Shown: positions 7,797 to 17,910 of the stretch, one piece after another | Numbering within the stretch: the stretch's first letter is position 1 | How the letters are laid out: each line of letters begins with the position of its first letter | NCBI RefSeq assembly: GCF_027497355.1 | Contig: NZ_CP114909.1 | Span: forward strand, 992,001-1,056,000 | Direction: 5' to 3' | Length of the DNA stretch: 64,000 nt | Source of the DNA: Micromonospora sp. WMMA1947 | GTDB lineage: Bacteria > Actinomycetota > Actinomycetes > Mycobacteriales > Micromonosporaceae | Notes under the pieces: model-generated | Told to the model about the DNA's origin: nothing | The model's input: the letters and a program-made list of their open reading frames with translations, nothing else | Database searches by the model: none | Position numbers and translations under genes: made by a program

Positions 7797-10700
7797 GTGG
7801 AGAGCTTCAGGTGCGCCTCGTGCGGGCAGGACATCAAGCCCGCCGTCGTCTGCCCGCACTGCGGCGCGCACCAGCCCCAGTGGGCCGAGCACCTGGCCGA
7901 CATCGAGCGTTCCATCGCCGAGATGAAGGCCCGCGACGCCGAGATCGCCCGGGAGCAGCGGCAGATCGCGGCCAAGATGCAGGCCGCCCTCTTCCAGCGG
8001 GACATCCTCGCGCACGCCGGTGAGGAACGGATCCGGCAGGCCACCCGGCCGCGCCGGGTCCTGCGCCGCCGGGCCGGCCGCCGCCCGCCCACCGCCGCCA
8101 CCGGCGCCCCGCCCCGGGTGCCCCGCCAGGGCACCCCGCCGCCCGGCCCGGAGGACCTGCCCCCGTCGCCGCCGCGCGGCCGCCCGCGCTGGCTCGACGC
8201 GGACGACCCGGAGCACCCGCCCGAGGCGTCCTCGCGCGAGGTGCAGAACATCCCGCTCGGGCTCGGCGCGCTCCTGCTCGGCGTCGCCGCCGTGGTCTTC
8301 GCCGCGGTGGCCACCAGTTCGATGGACGCACTGGCCCGCCTCGGCGTGCTGCTGGTGGCGACGGCGCTGATGCTGCTCGCCCCGCCGGTGCTGGCCCGGC
8401 GCGGCCTCACCTCCACCGCCGAGACCATCGCCGCGGTCGGGTTGCTGCTGGTGCCGTTGGCCGGGTACGCGCTCTGGGCCGTCGACCGGATCGGCGGCAG
8501 CGGCTCGGGTGCCGCCTTCGCCGGGACGATCTTCCTGGTCACCACGCTCGTCGCGCTCGGGTACGCGTACGGGACGGGTCTGCGGGCACCCCGCTTCGCC
8601 ACGGTGCTGGCCGCGCAGCCGGTGCTGCCCCTGCTGGCGTACGAGCGGATCACCGGGCCGGTCGGCTGGGCGCTGGTGCTCACAGTGGTGGCGGTGCTCG
8701 ACCTGATGCTCGCCCGATCGGCTGTGGTACGCGAGCGGCCGGTCCGGCGTGACCTGCCCGCCACCGAGCCGGCGACGCCCGTTCCGCCCCGGCAGCGCGC
8801 CGACGAGGACCGGCCCGAGTCGGCGCCGGAGGAATCCGCCGAGGTGCTGGGCGGCGAGACGCCACCGGGTCCGGCCGCCACCGCCCGGCCGGTGCCCTGG
8901 CTGCCCGAGCTGACCTGGCTGCTGCACGCCGTGGCGGTCGCTGTCGCGCTGGCGTACGCGGTCACCGGCCTGCTGCGTGCCACCACGGTGCCGCCGGCCG
9001 CCGCCGCGGGCACGGCGCTGCTGCTCGCCGCCCTCGTCGCGCTGGCCGGGACGCTCGTGCTGCGCCGGCCGCCGCTGCCGGACGTCGGCGCCGGCATCCT
9101 CACGCTCGCCGTCATCGGCGCGCTCGGCCGGGTCGCCTCGGTGGCCCTGCCCGGCCGGTCCCTGCTGCTCATCTCCGCCGTCATCGCGCTGACCGGGCTC
9201 GCCGTCCGGGCCGTACCGGAGACGGCCCGGCGTGGTCCGCAGATCGCCTCCGCGGTGGCGCTCACGGTCTGCGGCCTCGTGGTCGCCGGTGGCGCGCTGC
9301 GCGCCGGGCTGGCCCCGGTCCGGGCCTCGCTGCCCGCCTGGTCGGCGGACCTGACCGGATGGCACGCCGAACTGGCCCAGGCCGTCGGACCGACCGGCTG
9401 GCAGCTCGCGGCCAGCGCGCTGCTGCTGACCGTCGCCGCCGTGATCGCGCTGCCCGCCGAGATCCGGCGCGAGTTCGCTGTGGTCGGCGCGGCGCTCACC
9501 GCGCTCGCCGTACCCGCGTCGCTCGGTCTGGGCTGGGCGGCGGCCTGCTGGCCGATGCTGCTCACCGCGGTCGCGATCGGCGTGCTCGGGCTGACCGCAC
9601 GCACCGAACGGGCGGCGGTGGCGCACGCGGTGACAGCGACCGGGCTCGGCCTGGTCGGCGCCGGCGCGGCGCTCGCCCGCCCGGCCCTCACCGCCGCCGC
9701 GCTGACGGTGCTGTTCCTGGCCGGGGCGCTGGTGTCCCTCGCGCCGCGGGTCCGGCTCGCCCCGGCCGCGACGGACACGGTCTGCGCCTGGGCCGCGGGC
9801 GGCGCGGCGTTCGCCCTGCCCGGCGCCGTCGCCGCGTTCGTCGCCGCCACGGTGCCGACGCCGCCTGTCGCCACACCGGCGAACCTGCGCGAGATCACCG
9901 TGCCGATCCTCGCGGCGAGCTTCCTCGCCGTCTGCGTCACGCTCGGCTACGCCGCGCTGGTGCAGGTGGCGCAGCGGCATCTGAGCATGCCGCACGCGCT
10001 GGGTACGGTGCTCGGCGCGGTGGGCGTCGCCGCCGCCGCGTTCGGCGCGCCGGGCGCGACCTCGGCCGACGCGTGGGTGGGCAGTCTGCTCCTGGTCGCC
10101 GCCGCGCTGCTGGCGCTCGCCCCGCGCATCGACGCCGGGCGGCGTGCCGACATGTCGCTGGACGGTTCCGACCTGGCGCTCGCCGCCACCACCGTGGCGC
10201 TCGTCGCGACGCTGGCCCGGATCGCCGCGGTGCTCGCTCCCGGCGGCCAACTCGTGGTGGCCTCCGCGCTGGTGCTGCTGGTGGCGGTGGCCGCCCGGGC
10301 GCTCCCGGAGGAGTGGCGGCGCGGGCCGATTCTCGGCATCGCCGCCGGTGGCACGCTGATCGGCCTGATCGCCGCCTGGAGTGCCCTGCGTGGCGGGCTG
10401 GGCGTGCTCGCCACCCCCGGGCCGATCTGGGCCGGTGACCTGACCGGCTGGCCGGCCGCGCCAACCGGCGGGTCGACCTGGCAGGCTCCGGTGGCGCTGG
10501 CGCTGCTGGGGGTGACAGCGGCCATCCTGCTGCCGCCACCGTGGAAGCACGACGTCTCCGGTCTGGCCGCCGTGCTCGCCACGGTGGGCGCCCCGGCCGC
10601 GTTCGACCTGCCCTGGTGGTCACCGGTGCTGGTCGGTTGCATGGTCGCCACCGTCTACGGCATGGCGGCCGCGGCCGCTGTCGATCCCCGGGCCGCGCTG

Positions 10701-12701
10701 TCCCGGGCCACTGTGGCCGGGGTGGTGGCGTTGCACGCGGCCGGGGCCGGTCTGGTGCGGCCGTGGACCACAGCGCTGGCGCTGGGCAGCATCGCACTGA
10801 TCGGCGCCACGGTGGCCGCCGTGGCACGTACGGTCGCGCCGTCGCTCGTCGACGATGTCCGCACCGAGGGCATGCCGCCGCACCTGGTGCAGGTGGGCGG
10901 CGCGGGTGCCGGAGCCGCGGTGCTCGCGCTGCCCGGCGCCGTGGCCGCGCTGGCAGTCGAGTACGGCCGTCCGCCGCAGGTGGTGCTGACCGCCGCGCTC
11001 GCCGCCGCCAGCATCGGCCTGGCCGCGATCGCCGCGGTACGCCGGCAGGTGCCGCAGTATCTTCCGTACGTCAGCGTGGCGGTGGTCGGCGCGGCCACCG
11101 TCACCGCCGCCGCCGCGCTCGCGGTCGGCCTGCCGGCGGGCGTGTTCGCCGCGGCCGCCGCGCTGCTCGGTGTGCTCGCCGAGCTGATCCGGGCCGCCAC
11201 CGTCCCGCCCGCTGGTTCGGGCCGGCCGGTACGCCGCTGGACGGTGCTGCTCAACGGTGCGCTGCGCCGCGCCCCGGACGATCCCGAGCTGCGCTGGCGG
11301 GTCAGCCCGGCCGCCGGTGCGCTCGCCGCCGCCGCGCTGCCCACCGCGCTGGCGCTGGCCACCCTGGCGCCGACGCTCGTGGTGGCGCTGTTCTCGCCGT
11401 TCGCGGTGCTGCGCCGGGTGTGGCAGGGTCCGCCGCCGGAGTTGCTGACCCCGCCGCCGGAGGCGGTGAACCCCACGCACGTGCTCACCGCGCTGCTGCT
11501 GACAGTGACAGCGGCGCTCGCCGCCACCGGGTTCAGCGGCGGCCGGCGGTCCCGCGCGGTGCCGGTGATCCTGCCCGGAGCGGCGATCACGCTGCTGATC
11601 ACGCCGGTGGCGCTCGGCAGGGGCTGGCCGGTGACCGCGCTGGCCGCGCTGGCGGTGTTCACCATCTCGATGCTCGGGCTGGCGCTGACCCCGCCACCGG
11701 CCATCGCCGAGCCGGGCCGGTCGATCCGGGTGGCCCGGGTGCTGGTCTTCGCGCTGGGGCTGACCGCCGGTGGCGCGGGGCTGGCCGGCAGCCTCGCCAC
11801 GAGCGACCTGACCGTGTTCACGCTCGGCGGGGCGGTCGGCGTGGGCATTGTCGCCGCGCTGTTCGGCACCACCCAGCGGGCGCGCATCCTGGGCTGGTTG
11901 TTCGGCTCGGTGATGGCGCAGCTGTTCGTGCTCACGATCGGCCTGAAGTCCGGGCTGGCGGCGGTCTGGTCCGCGTTCGGGGTGCTCGCGGTCGGTGCGG
12001 CGTTGCAGGTGTTCGCCGCCACGCTGCCCCGGCTGCGCCGCCCGGAGGCGTACCGGGAGGCGGCCACCGTCGAGTGGAGCGGCTACGGCGCGGCGCTCAT
12101 CGCGCTGGCGCTGGCGTACGACTCGCCCCGGCACATCGCCGCGCTGCTGGCCGCCTGGGGCGCGGTCCTCGGGGTGGCGGCGAGCCGCCCGGGACGGCGG
12201 CCGATGGAGCGCAACCTGCTGTTCTGGGCCGTGGTGGCCTGCGAGATCAGCGCCTGGTGGATCCTGATGCGGGTGGCCGACGTGGCGCTGCCGGAGGCGT
12301 ACACGCTGCCGTTCGCCGCGCTGGCCCTGCTGGTCGGTGTCCTGCAACTGCGGCACCGGCCCGACCTGTCGAGCTGGGTGGCGTACGGGCCGGCGCTGGT
12401 CACCGCGTTCCTGCCCACGCTGGCGATCGTGATCGCGACCGAATCGAGCATGCTGCGGCAGGTGCTGCTGCTGCTCGGCGCCGTCGCGGTGCTGATCTTC
12501 GGCTCGACCAGCCGGCAGCAGGCGCCGGTGATCGTCGGGGCGACCGTGACCGCGATCGCGGCCGTGCACGCGTTGTTCAGCCTGGGCCCGTGGCTGGTGC
12601 TGATCCCGGTCGGCATCGTCCTGCTGGCGCTGGGCGCGAGCAACGAGCGGCGTCGCCGCGCCCAGGAGCGCCTGCAGACCGCGCTACGCGGCATGCGGTG
12701 A
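7797..12701 (+). CDS. Giant polytopic membrane protein with N-terminal zinc ribbon (SCO7613-like)
   Basis: A 1634-residue protein. Residues 5-23 form a zinc ribbon (CASC...CPHC); residues 25-75 are charged and helical (a likely coiled coil, IERSIAEMKARDAEIAREQ); residues 85-150 are Pro/Arg-rich and disordered; the remaining 1480 residues are an almost unbroken series of roughly 40 hydrophobic helices with short loops. It resembles proteins annotated 'SCO7613 C-terminal domain-containing membrane protein' in streptomycetes and micromonosporas, whose function is unknown. Repeating blocks with a WSADLTGW / WAGDLTGW motif near residues 515 and 880 suggest internal duplication. GTG 7797 is chosen for its GGGAG site and because the zinc ribbon starts there. 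No neighbour is co-transcribed. Confidence 0.85.
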   Translation: MESFRCASCGQDIKPAVVCPHCGAHQPQWAEHLADIERSIAEMKARDAEIAREQRQIAAKMQAALFQRDILAHAGEERIRQATRPRRVLRRRAGRRPPTAATGAPPRVPRQGTPPPGPEDLPPSPPRGRPRWLDADDPEHPPEASSREVQNIPLGLGALLLGVAAVVFAAVATSSMDALARLGVLLVATALMLLAPPVLARRGLTSTAETIAAVGLLLVPLAGYALWAVDRIGGSGSGAAFAGTIFLVTTLVALGYAYGTGLRAPRFATVLAAQPVLPLLAYERITGPVGWALVLTVVAVLDLMLARSAVVRERPVRRDLPATEPATPVPPRQRADEDRPESAPEESAEVLGGETPPGPAATARPVPWLPELTWLLHAVAVAVALAYAVTGLLRATTVPPAAAAGTALLLAALVALAGTLVLRRPPLPDVGAGILTLAVIGALGRVASVALPGRSLLLISAVIALTGLAVRAVPETARRGPQIASAVALTVCGLVVAGGALRAGLAPVRASLPAWSADLTGWHAELAQAVGPTGWQLAASALLLTVAAVIALPAEIRREFAVVGAALTALAVPASLGLGWAAACWPMLLTAVAIGVLGLTARTERAAVAHAVTATGLGLVGAGAALARPALTAAALTVLFLAGALVSLAPRVRLAPAATDTVCAWAAGGAAFALPGAVAAFVAATVPTPPVATPANLREITVPILAASFLAVCVTLGYAALVQVAQRHLSMPHALGTVLGAVGVAAAAFGAPGATSADAWVGSLLLVAAALLALAPRIDAGRRADMSLDGSDLALAATTVALVATLARIAAVLAPGGQLVVASALVLLVAVAARALPEEWRRGPILGIAAGGTLIGLIAAWSALRGGLGVLATPGPIWAGDLTGWPAAPTGGSTWQAPVALALLGVTAAILLPPPWKHDVSGLAAVLATVGAPAAFDLPWWSPVLVGCMVATVYGMAAAAAVDPRAALSRATVAGVVALHAAGAGLVRPWTTALALGSIALIGATVAAVARTVAPSLVDDVRTEGMPPHLVQVGGAGAGAAVLALPGAVAALAVEYGRPPQVVLTAALAAASIGLAAIAAVRRQVPQYLPYVSVAVVGAATVTAAAALAVGLPAGVFAAAAALLGVLAELIRAATVPPAGSGRPVRRWTVLLNGALRRAPDDPELRWRVSPAAGALAAAALPTALALATLAPTLVVALFSPFAVLRRVWQGPPPELLTPPPEAVNPTHVLTALLLTVTAALAATGFSGGRRSRAVPVILPGAAITLLITPVALGRGWPVTALAALAVFTISMLGLALTPPPAIAEPGRSIRVARVLVFALGLTAGGAGLAGSLATSDLTVFTLGGAVGVGIVAALFGTTQRARILGWLFGSVMAQLFVLTIGLKSGLAAVWSAFGVLAVGAALQVFAATLPRLRRPEAYREAATVEWSGYGAALIALALAYDSPRHIAALLAAWGAVLGVAASRPGRRPMERNLLFWAVVACEISAWWILMRVADVALPEAYTLPFAALALLVGVLQLRHRPDLSSWVAYGPALVTAFLPTLAIVIATESSMLRQVLLLLGAVAVLIFGSTSRQQAPVIVGATVTAIAAVHALFSLGPWLVLIPVGIVLLALGASNERRRRAQERLQTALRGMR

Positions 12702-12858
12702 GCCGTCCGGCCCGGGCTGCGGCTGGTCCGGGCTGCGACCCGCCTGGCTGTGACTGGTTCGCCTGGCCGGCGCGCGCCCGGGTCCGCGACACCCTGCGCG
12801 ACCGCGCTTGACCCGGTCACACTCCGTGTCGGCAGGGTGCGGCGGGGTTATTCCCCCA

Positions 12859-12988
12859 TCGCCTTTGCTCTGCACCCACCGACGCAGCAGTTACCCTACG
12901 TGATGATTGCCGTCGCCGAGCTGTCGGCGTCGAAATGCCGCGCCGCAGGTCGGAGCCGTGCTGCGTCGATGGCTGCAGAGCAAAGGCG
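12859..12988. repeat. 130-bp element with 28-bp inverted ends in a 365-bp gene-free stretch
   Basis: The stretch 12702-13066 has no convincing gene. Inside it, 12859-12886 and 12961-12988 are inverted copies (26 of 28 match; core GCCTTTGCTCTGCA), with a nested hairpin CGCCGA-GCTG-TCGGCG at 12914-12929 in the 74-nt interior. Flanking direct repeats are not seen. It could be a small non-autonomous mobile element, a dispersed repeat or a structured 3' region for the purE or giant membrane-protein transcripts. Confidence 0.7.
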
Positions 12989-13066
12989 GCGGAAGGCATC
13001 AACACGTGCTCGCCATCGGTCACGCAGCGCAACCAGCCAGGCTCCAACACGAAGAGTGACGGGTGG

Positions 13067-13558
13067 TCAGATCAGGGAGGCGCGCAGCGCGGCGTCCTTC
13101 TCCGCGACCAGGTCCTCCAGGCTCGCCTGGTAGGCCGCCATCCGGTCGCGCAGCGCCGGGTCGGCGGCGCCCAGGATGCGTACCGCGAGCAGGCCGGCGT
13201 TGCGGGCGTTGCCGATCGAGACGGTGGCGACCGGGACGCCGGCCGGCATCTGCACGATGGACAGCAGCGAATCCATGCCGTCCAGGTACTTCAACGGCAC
13301 CGGAACGCCGATCACCGGCAGCGGGGTGACCGAGGCGACCATGCCGGGCAGGTGGGCCGCCCCGCCCGCGCCCGCGATGATCACCTGGATGCCGCGGTCC
13401 GCGGCGGCCCGGCCGTACTCGATCATCTTGACCGGGGTGCGGTGCGCCGAGACGACGCCCACCTCGTACGGCACGCCGAACTCGTCCAACGCCTCGGCGG
13501 CGGCCCGCATGACCGGCCAGTCCGAGTCACTACCCATGATCAGCCCGACGGTGCTCAT
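13067..13558 (-). CDS. purE: N5-carboxyaminoimidazole ribonucleotide mutase
   Basis: Class I PurE of 163 residues, which moves the carboxyl group of N5-CAIR to give CAIR in de novo purine synthesis, acting after PurK. Signatures are [11 protein letters not shown] at residues 7-17, [11 protein letters not shown] near 39 (the catalytic SAHRTP region), [12 protein letters not shown] near 66 and [20 protein letters not shown] near 115. Its ATG overlaps the purK stop codon by 4 nt (13555-13558), so translation is coupled in a purK-purE operon. It lies just downstream, on the opposite strand, of the 12859-12988 repeat. Confidence 0.97.
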   Translation of the reverse strand: MSTVGLIMGSDSDWPVMRAAAEALDEFGVPYEVGVVSAHRTPVKMIEYGRAAADRGIQVIIAGAGGAAHLPGMVASVTPLPVIGVPVPLKYLDGMDSLLSIVQMPAGVPVATVSIGNARNAGLLAVRILGAADPALRDRMAAYQASLEDLVAEKDAALRASLI

Positions 13559-14715
13559 GCCTGCCCCTCCTGGAGCCAGCGGGCGGCACGCGCGGCCCGG
13601 GCCCGTACGTCGTCAAGGTCGTTGCCGAGCACCGTGACGTGCCCGATCTTGCGGCCCGGGCGGACCTGCTTGCCGTACAGGTGGACCTTGGCACCGGGCT
13701 CGGCGGCGAACAGGTGGTGCAGCCGCTCGTCGATGGAGATGCCGCCCGGCTCGCCGCCGAGCACGTTCGCCATCACCACGACCGGCGCGGTCAGCGAGGT
13801 GTCCCCCATCGGGTAGTCGAGCACCGCCCGCAGGTGCTGCTCGAACTGCGAGGTCCGGGCCCCCTCGATGGTCCAGTGCCCGGAGTTGTGCGGCCGCATC
13901 GCCAGCTCGTTCACGACCAGCCCGGACGGCGTGTCGAACAGCTCCACCGCGAGCAGGCCGACCACGCCGAGCGCGGTCGCCAGGTCGATGGCGAGCTGCT
14001 GCGCGGCGACGGCCTGCTCCTCCGGCAGGTCGGGCGCGGGCGCCAGCACCTCGACGCAGATGCCGTCGCGCTGCACCGTCTCCACCACCGGGTACGCGGC
14101 GACCTGCCCGAACGGCGACCGGGCCACCTGCACGGCCAGCTCCCGGCGCAGCGCCACCCGCTCCTCGACCAGCAGCGGCGTGCCACCGGCGAGCAGCGTG
14201 GCGGCCAGCGCACCGGCCTGGCCGGCGTCGTCGACCATCCAGACCCCGCGGCCGTCGTAGCCGCCCCGGGCGGCCTTGAGCACCACCGGCCAGCCGGTCT
14301 CCTCGCCGAAGGCGATCAGGTCGGCCGGGGACTCCACCCGACGCCAGGCCGGGTTCGGCGCGCCCAGCTCGCCGAGCCGTTCCCGCATCACCCGCTTGTC
14401 CTGCGCGTGCACCAGCGCCTCGGCCGGCGGGAACAGCTTCACGCCCTCGTCGGTCAGGGCACGGATGTGCTCGTTCGGCACGTGCTCGTGGTCGAAGGTG
14501 ACCACGTCGCACCCCTTGGCGAACGTCCGCAGCGCGGCCAGGTCGGTGTGGTCGCCGTACTGGACGTCGGCGGCGACCAGCGCCGCGCCGTCGTCCGGGG
14601 CTTGCGCCAGCACGCGCAGCGACTGGCCGAGAGCGATTGCGGCCTGGTGGGTCATCCGGGCGAGCTGGCCGCCACCCACCATGCCCACGACGGGGAGACC
14701 GGTACGGGAGTCCAT
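13555..14715 (-). CDS. purK: 5-(carboxyamino)imidazole ribonucleotide synthase
   Basis: ATP-grasp enzyme (386 residues) that carboxylates AIR to N5-CAIR with ATP and bicarbonate. It starts [27 protein letters not shown], the N-terminal nucleotide-fold signature of PurK. The ATP-grasp core follows with [17 protein letters not shown] near 155 and [28 protein letters not shown] near 265, whose Glu and Asn positions bind Mg-ATP. A TAGGCT box lies 9 nt before the ATG, so the operon mRNA is probably leaderless. The 4-nt overlap with purE ties the two steps of the bacterial AIR-to-CAIR route. Confidence 0.97.
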   Translation of the reverse strand: MDSRTGLPVVGMVGGGQLARMTHQAAIALGQSLRVLAQAPDDGAALVAADVQYGDHTDLAALRTFAKGCDVVTFDHEHVPNEHIRALTDEGVKLFPPAEALVHAQDKRVMRERLGELGAPNPAWRRVESPADLIAFGEETGWPVVLKAARGGYDGRGVWMVDDAGQAGALAATLLAGGTPLLVEERVALRRELAVQVARSPFGQVAAYPVVETVQRDGICVEVLAPAPDLPEEQAVAAQQLAIDLATALGVVGLLAVELFDTPSGLVVNELAMRPHNSGHWTIEGARTSQFEQHLRAVLDYPMGDTSLTAPVVVMANVLGGEPGGISIDERLHHLFAAEPGAKVHLYGKQVRPGRKIGHVTVLGNDLDDVRARAARAARWLQEGQA

Positions 14716-14743
14716 AGCGCCGCCAGCCTATAAGGGCCGGTGG

Positions 14744-14773
14744 CGGGCCGGACCGCGAGGGCGGCCCGGCCCG
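14744..14773. terminator. Hairpin between purK start region and DUF255 gene end
   Basis: Stem CGGGCCGGACCGC (14744-14756) / GCGGCCCGGCCCG (14761-14773), one mismatch, 4-nt loop GAGG. It lies 7 nt after the stop codon of the DUF255 gene and upstream of purK, so it most likely ends the DUF255 transcript. Confidence 0.7.
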
Positions 14774-14779
14774 TTCCGC

Positions 14780-16819
<2,040 letters not shown>

Positions 16820-16861
16820 CCGACCTTAGCGAGCACGCGCGGCAGGTGCGGCGCGAGTGCG

Positions 16862-16896
16862 GCGGCCGGGCCGGGAACCGCCGCCCCGGCCCGGCC
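16862..16896 (-). terminator. Hairpin terminator of the secreted-protein gene
   Basis: Perfect 13-bp stem CGGCCGGGCCGGG (16862-16874) / CCCGGCCCGGCCG (16884-16896), 9-nt loop, 6 nt after the stop codon of the secreted-protein gene. No T-tract. Confidence 0.75.
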
Positions 16897-16902
16897 GGCG
16901 CC

Positions 16903-17799
16903 TCAACGGGTCAGGGTGAGCGTCGAGGTGTCCCGCACGGTGAACTCGTTCCAGTACTCGAAGTCGCGGACCAGGATCTCGCTGACCGACTGGGCGGTGC
17001 CGCGCTGGAACTTGACGTCGGCCGGGTAGGTGGTGGCCGACCACGGCACCACCTGGCCCGGCACGCACGGGATGTGGGGTGAGAAGGAGCCACGCACCAT
17101 GCCCGCCTTCTTCTGCTCCTGGACCAACTCGCCCGCGATGGAGAAGGAGTCCGCCCGGGTGCAGGTGATCGACCCGCGGACGGTGGCGACGCCCTTGTTG
17201 TCCACCGTCGCCACCGGGTCGACGGTCAGCGTGACGTCGAGTGCCGGCAGCGGAGGCGGGTTCCCGATGTGGATCTCGCCGCGCAGGCCGCCGGCCGCGC
17301 CCTCACACCGGATCTCGAAGGTGGCGTCGAAGCGCTCGACGTAGTCGAACGGCCCCCAGTCGGCGTGCAGGACCGTGAACGAGCCGGTGCTCTGCGCGCA
17401 GGAGCGTCCCCAACCGCCGTTGTAGAGCTGCAGGCTGGCCGCGTCGCTCCCGTAGACCGGCTGGCTGACGTTCTGGTAGGTGTCACCCGCCTTCAGCGTC
17501 TGACCGGCCGGGGCGGAGATGCCCAGGCGCCAGATGTTGTCGGTGTCGCTCCAGAACTCCATCCCGAACCGCCGCTGCTCGCCGCCCCACGCGCTCATCT
17601 CGTCGCCGGGCGTCGGTGCGGCGGAGCTGTACGAGTAGGAGTTGCCGGCGGTGATCGGATCACCCGGCTCGCCGGTGACGGCGAACGACCAGGACTGCGC
17701 CGGCCGGGCCTGCGCCGGCGCGGACACGACCAGGCCGGCGGCGCCGGTGGTCAGCGCCATGGCCGAGGCGAGCAGGACCCGTCTCCAGGAACGTCTCAT
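16903..17799 (-). CDS. Secreted protein with Sec signal peptide, unknown function
   Basis: I do not recognise the family. The 298-residue protein begins with an Arg-rich n-region (MRRSWRR), a hydrophobic core LLASAMALTTGAAGLVV and an APAQARP cleavage region near residue 33, so it is exported. The mature part is rich in Trp, Tyr, Thr and Gly with predicted beta character, and has four Cys (SCAQ, RCEG, TCTR, PCVP) that could form two disulfides outside the cell. Two adjacent ATGs are possible; the second (17799) sits 6 nt after GGGGAGG and is preferred over 17802, which is only 3 nt away. Monocistronic. Confidence 0.8.
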   Translation of the reverse strand: MRRSWRRVLLASAMALTTGAAGLVVSAPAQARPAQSWSFAVTGEPGDPITAGNSYSYSSAAPTPGDEMSAWGGEQRRFGMEFWSDTDNIWRLGISAPAGQTLKAGDTYQNVSQPVYGSDAASLQLYNGGWGRSCAQSTGSFTVLHADWGPFDYVERFDATFEIRCEGAAGGLRGEIHIGNPPPLPALDVTLTVDPVATVDNKGVATVRGSITCTRADSFSIAGELVQEQKKAGMVRGSFSPHIPCVPGQVVPWSATTYPADVKFQRGTAQSVSEILVRDFEYWNEFTVRDTSTLTLTR

Positions 17800-17910
17800 C
17801 ATCGTCCTCCCCGTGTGGACGTCAGCGGGGACGCCTGTCGCGCCCGCCGTACCAGCAGCGTAGGACCGGTCGGGCTCCCTCCGCTGTCCCGTCCACGACG
17901 GACGGACCGG

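Noticed and set aside
7032..10550. Very long open frame on the minus strand (1172 codons)
   Set aside because: It is the antisense of the UDP-glucose dehydrogenase and the giant membrane-protein gene; high G+C suppresses stop codons. The product is a low-complexity Arg/Gly/Gln/Pro/His-rich sequence without family resemblance or ribosome-binding site.
10541..12811. 756-codon plus-strand frame overlapping the giant membrane protein
   Set aside because: It is an alternative frame of the same DNA with Arg/Gly/Ala-rich low-complexity product; the membrane-protein frame has coherent hydrophobic helices.
12750..13133. ORFs in the 365-bp gap before purE (12750-13133 plus, 12817-13050 minus)
   Set aside because: Both are created by the inverted repeat and overlap purE or the repeat ends; no homology or start signals.
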